Source of the DNA: Roseibium sp. TrichSKD4
GTDB taxonomy: Bacteria > Pseudomonadota > Alphaproteobacteria > Rhizobiales > Stappiaceae
Direction: 5' to 3'
NCBI RefSeq assembly: GCF_000148725.1
Contig: NZ_GL476314.1
Location: forward strand, 57,375-121,374
Length of the DNA: 64,000 nucleotides
Shown here: piece after piece, positions 61,726 to 64,000 of the stretch
How positions within the stretch are numbered: position 1 is the stretch's first letter
Layout of the letters: every line of letters starts with the position of its first letter
The notes under the pieces: generated by a model
Databases searched by the model: none
Told to the model about the DNA's origin: nothing
Seen by the model: only the letters and a program-made list of their open reading frames with translations
Program-made: the position numbers and the translations under genes

Positions 61726-62442
61726 ATGGCGACCATTAAAACTCAGCAGAAGATCCTTGATACATTTCTGACGCTTCTGGCAGAGCACAGCTATTCTGAC
61801 GTGAAGCCCATCATGTTGGCGAAAGCTGCGGGTGTGAAGATGTCGGTTCTGCGGGAATGCTATCCTTCCAAGCGCGCCTTGATTGAGGCCTTTGCGATGC
61901 GGATTGACCGAGCGGTGCTGGACGAACAGGCTGACGATATGGATGATCAGCCTGCGCGGGACCGGCTGTTTGATGTTCTCATGACGCGGATTGACCATCT
62001 CCAGCCTCACAAAGAGGCTCTGAGGTCTCTCATGAAAGCGGTGCGCCGTGATCCGGGGCTCGCTTTGGAACTCAACCCAGTTGCTGTGCGATCGCAGGTC
62101 TGGATGCTGGAAGCTGCCGGAATTGACGCGTCAGGACTTCGCGGTCGAATTATCGCGCAGGGCGTTGCCGTTGCGTTTGCCCGCGTCCTTGATGTTTGGA
62201 TGGACGAAGAAGACGAGGGCATGCCGCGCACCATGTCAGCTCTAGATCAGGAGCTGGATCGCGGTGAGGGAGCAGTTCGGATGCTGGACCGTGCTGGCAA
62301 ACTTACCTCAATGTTGTCCTCAGCTGGTGGAATGCTGAAACGCAAACGCAAGACATCCTCTCAGGACTGGGAGGATGATGAGTGGTCTAGTCCCTCGGAC
62401 AAAGACCCGGAAACGGACCCGAACGCCACAACCGTCCACTGA
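61726..62442 (+). CDS. TetR/AcrR-family transcriptional regulator
   Basis: 238 aa. The N-terminal TetR helix-turn-helix spans ~7-53 (TFLTLLAEHSYSDVKPIMLAKAAGVKMSVLRECYPSKRALIEAFA). The C-terminal ligand part is helical, with a charged tail after ~200 (KRKRKTSSQDWEDDEWS) longer than usual. Ligand and targets are not identified; the nearest candidate is csaA downstream. GGAGAC lies 6-7 nt before the ATG. Confidence 0.85.
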   Translation: MATIKTQQKILDTFLTLLAEHSYSDVKPIMLAKAAGVKMSVLRECYPSKRALIEAFAMRIDRAVLDEQADDMDDQPARDRLFDVLMTRIDHLQPHKEALRSLMKAVRRDPGLALELNPVAVRSQVWMLEAAGIDASGLRGRIIAQGVAVAFARVLDVWMDEEDEGMPRTMSALDQELDRGEGAVRMLDRAGKLTSMLSSAGGMLKRKRKTSSQDWEDDEWSSPSDKDPETDPNATTVH

Positions 62443-62507
62443 CCTCCTTGCAACTCATTTGAAAGTGGCCCAGTTTGCTTGGCTCGATAAATGAGTAGGG
62501 TGATGGT

Positions 62508-62849
62508 GTGAGTGATCAAATTTCCTTCGATGATTTTTTGAAAGTCGATGTTCGCGTGGGGCAAATTGTGGAGGCTGAGGAGTTTCCCGAAGCGCGTAAA
62601 CCCGCCTTTAAGATGAAAATCGATTTCGGTCCTGAGATCGGTATTAAAAAGACTTCTGCCCAAATCACAAAAAATTATACGCTTGAGGACCTTGTTGGAA
62701 AACGGGTTATGGCTGTGGTCAATTTTCCGCCACGCCAGATCGGGCCAGTTATGTCTGAGGTTCTAACGCTCGGTGTCCCTGATGAGGAGGGTGAAGTTGT
62801 TCTGATTTCCCCGGACAAATCGGTTCCGATTGGCGGGCGACTTTACTAA
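62508..62849 (+). CDS. csaA: tRNA-binding protein CsaA
   Basis: 113 aa from GTG 62508. EMAP/Arc1p-type OB-fold tRNA-binding domain: FLKVDVRVGQIVEAEEFPEA (~10-29), YTLEDLVGKRVMAVVNFPPRQIGPVMSEVL. It is thought to act as a chaperone or secretion helper and binds tRNA. It lies between the TetR regulator and a convergent histidine kinase. Confidence 0.93.
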   Translation: MSDQISFDDFLKVDVRVGQIVEAEEFPEARKPAFKMKIDFGPEIGIKKTSAQITKNYTLEDLVGKRVMAVVNFPPRQIGPVMSEVLTLGVPDEEGEVVLISPDKSVPIGGRLY

Positions 62850-62856
62850 AAATACC

Positions 62857-64000
62857 TCAGGTTGGAACGCGAACGCGTGCTCTTAGACCTCCCAGTGGAC
62901 TGTCTTCCAAATAGATGTCTCCGCCGTGGGAGCGGGCGATATCGCGAGCAATTGCCAACCCAAGGCCGCTGCCTGATACGTTCTGATTTCTGGATTGATC
63001 CAGCCGTTGGAAAGCGCGCAGCGCTGTCTCGCGTTCCCCCGTCGGGATGCCAGGACCGTTGTCATCCACGATGACGGTCAACCAGCCCCCGTCATGTTCA
63101 CCGGTGACCTCAATCTGGGTCGCGAACTTCGCTGCATTGGTCACAAGGTTGGCGATGCAGCGCTTGAAGGCTATGCGACGCAGATTAACGATTGGATCGC
63201 CGGAGTAGGTTGCTTTCACATTGTGGCCAGTGATTTCCGCTTCTTCTTCAATTTCTTCCAGCAACAGGGCAGCGTCGGTTTCTTCTGCGACTTCATCGGC
63301 ATCGCCGCGCGCAAATGAGAGATAATCTTCAAGCATATGGGTCATCTCATCCACATCCTTGCGCATGGCATCGCTCTCCGGCGTGTCGCCAAAAAGCGCG
63401 AGCTGCAAACGAAATCGGGTCAATATGGTTCTGAGATCGTGACTGACACCTGCCAGCATTGTGGTGCGTTGTTCCATTTGCCGTTCGATCCGGCGGCGCA
63501 TTTCAATGAAGGCATGTGCTGCCTTCCGCACTTCGCGGGCGCCGCTGGCGCTGAACCCTTCGACCGGGCGTCCAAGGCCGAAACTTTCTGCAGCTGCTGC
63601 AAGGCGCACAATTGGCCGGATTTGGTTGCGCAAGAACAGCATCGCAATGATGATCAGAACCATTGATGTGGAGAACATCCAGACCAAGAAAATATGCGAG
63701 TTTGAGGCAAATGTCTGGCTGCGACGGGCAAAGACCCGCAAGACTGCGTTTTCAAGCTGGATCCTGATTTCAACGTATCGCGACTGACCAACCGTATCGA
63801 TCCAGAACGGCTTGCCGATTTGCTGACTGATGGCTTGGCTGAGGCCTTGGTCAATCACGTCGAAATAAGGTTTTGGCGCTGGCGGTGGGAGTGGTTCAGG
63901 TGGCATCAGGCTCATGGACAGACCCAAAGCCTTTGAACTCATGGTTTCAATCAGCTGATTGTCTTCGTCTTGCGGAAAATTCTCAAGAACAAAGACGATC
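62857..64000 (-). CDS. Sensor histidine kinase (EnvZ-like), 5' part beyond window end
   Basis: The frame remains open to base 64000, so the N-terminus is missing. Seen here: a membrane helix (FLVWMFSTSMVLIIIAMLFL), a HAMP domain (NQIRPIVRLAAAAESFGLGRPVEGF), the H-box AGVSHDLRTILTRFRLQL with the phospho-accepting His, an N-box NLVTNAAKFA, G1 DDNGPGIP and G2 GSGLGLAIA. All catalytic boxes are intact. The partner response regulator would lie outside the window, probably upstream on the minus strand. Confidence 0.93.
   Translation of the reverse strand, partial: IVFVLENFPQDEDNQLIETMSSKALGLSMSLMPPEPLPPPAPKPYFDVIDQGLSQAISQQIGKPFWIDTVGQSRYVEIRIQLENAVLRVFARRSQTFASNSHIFLVWMFSTSMVLIIIAMLFLRNQIRPIVRLAAAAESFGLGRPVEGFSASGAREVRKAAHAFIEMRRRIERQMEQRTTMLAGVSHDLRTILTRFRLQLALFGDTPESDAMRKDVDEMTHMLEDYLSFARGDADEVAEETDAALLLEEIEEEAEITGHNVKATYSGDPIVNLRRIAFKRCIANLVTNAAKFATQIEVTGEHDGGWLTVIVDDNGPGIPTGERETALRAFQRLDQSRNQNVSGSGLGLAIARDIARSHGGDIYLEDSPLGGLRARVRVPT

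Noticed and set aside
47-64000. CRISPR, prophage or toxin-antitoxin systems
   Set aside because: I found no regularly spaced repeats, phage genes or paired toxin-antitoxin frames.

Overview
The window is a stretch of alphaproteobacterial chromosome. The order fliF-fliG-fliH-fliN-flbD-flhA, a SciP-type DUF1153 protein, two TTAA-N7-TTAA CtrA-type boxes, aerobic cytochrome bc1 genes (petABC) and the lgt-midA-pgeF and MoxR-DUF58-DUF4159 blocks all point to Hyphomicrobiales. Gene content and moderate G+C suggest a relative of Stappiaceae (Roseibium/Labrenzia/Pseudovibrio type). That placement is inference from content, not from a search. I saw no rRNA, tRNA, CRISPR array, prophage or intact insertion sequence.

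Region 1 (1-11,800): flagellum. The end of fliK, then flgD and a SciP-like regulator, precede a fliF-fliG-fliH-fliN-flbD-flhA operon behind a dyad-rich promoter region with a CtrA box. A small uncharacterised gene (9959-10198) has its own CtrA-type box. Region 2 (11,750-25,300): single genes (phosphoesterase, Nudix, glutathionyl-hydroquinone reductase, acetyltransferases), then a MoxR/DUF58/DUF4159 envelope block whose last gene is broken by several frame changes, divergent from DUF1285-CoA pyrophosphatase-DUF6111-CCA transferase. Region 3 (25,400-36,000): tandem HD-GYP proteins with degenerate receiver-like N-termini, hemF, trmL, two related ABC exporters, and a chemoreceptor. Region 4 (36,300-47,700): petABC, the MTA/adenine salvage pair mtnP-apt followed by bluB, paired MaoC proteins, an AraC regulator, an SLC13 permease, a quinone oxidoreductase and a FAH-family protein.

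Region 5 (47,700-60,000), mostly minus strand: ychF, two tandem secreted RNase T2 paralogues, a 270-bp MITE-like element, pth-rplY, a MOSC protein, prs, a lipoprotein, an M24-fold protein lacking the canonical metal ligands, pgeF, midA and a frameshifted lgt. Region 6 (59,700-64,000): ubiK, ybjN-like, proC, a TetR regulator, csaA and a histidine kinase cut by the window end.

The points most worth a second look are: the CtrA-box small gene; the TAGGGTCAG-type hairpins whose arms supply TAG stops to two convergent gene pairs and match the MITE ends; the tandem RNase T2 genes; the metal-ligand-less M24 protein; and the frame breaks in lgt and the 15.4-17.4 kb gene, which may be sequence errors. 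I did not find a convincing wholly new multi-gene system.
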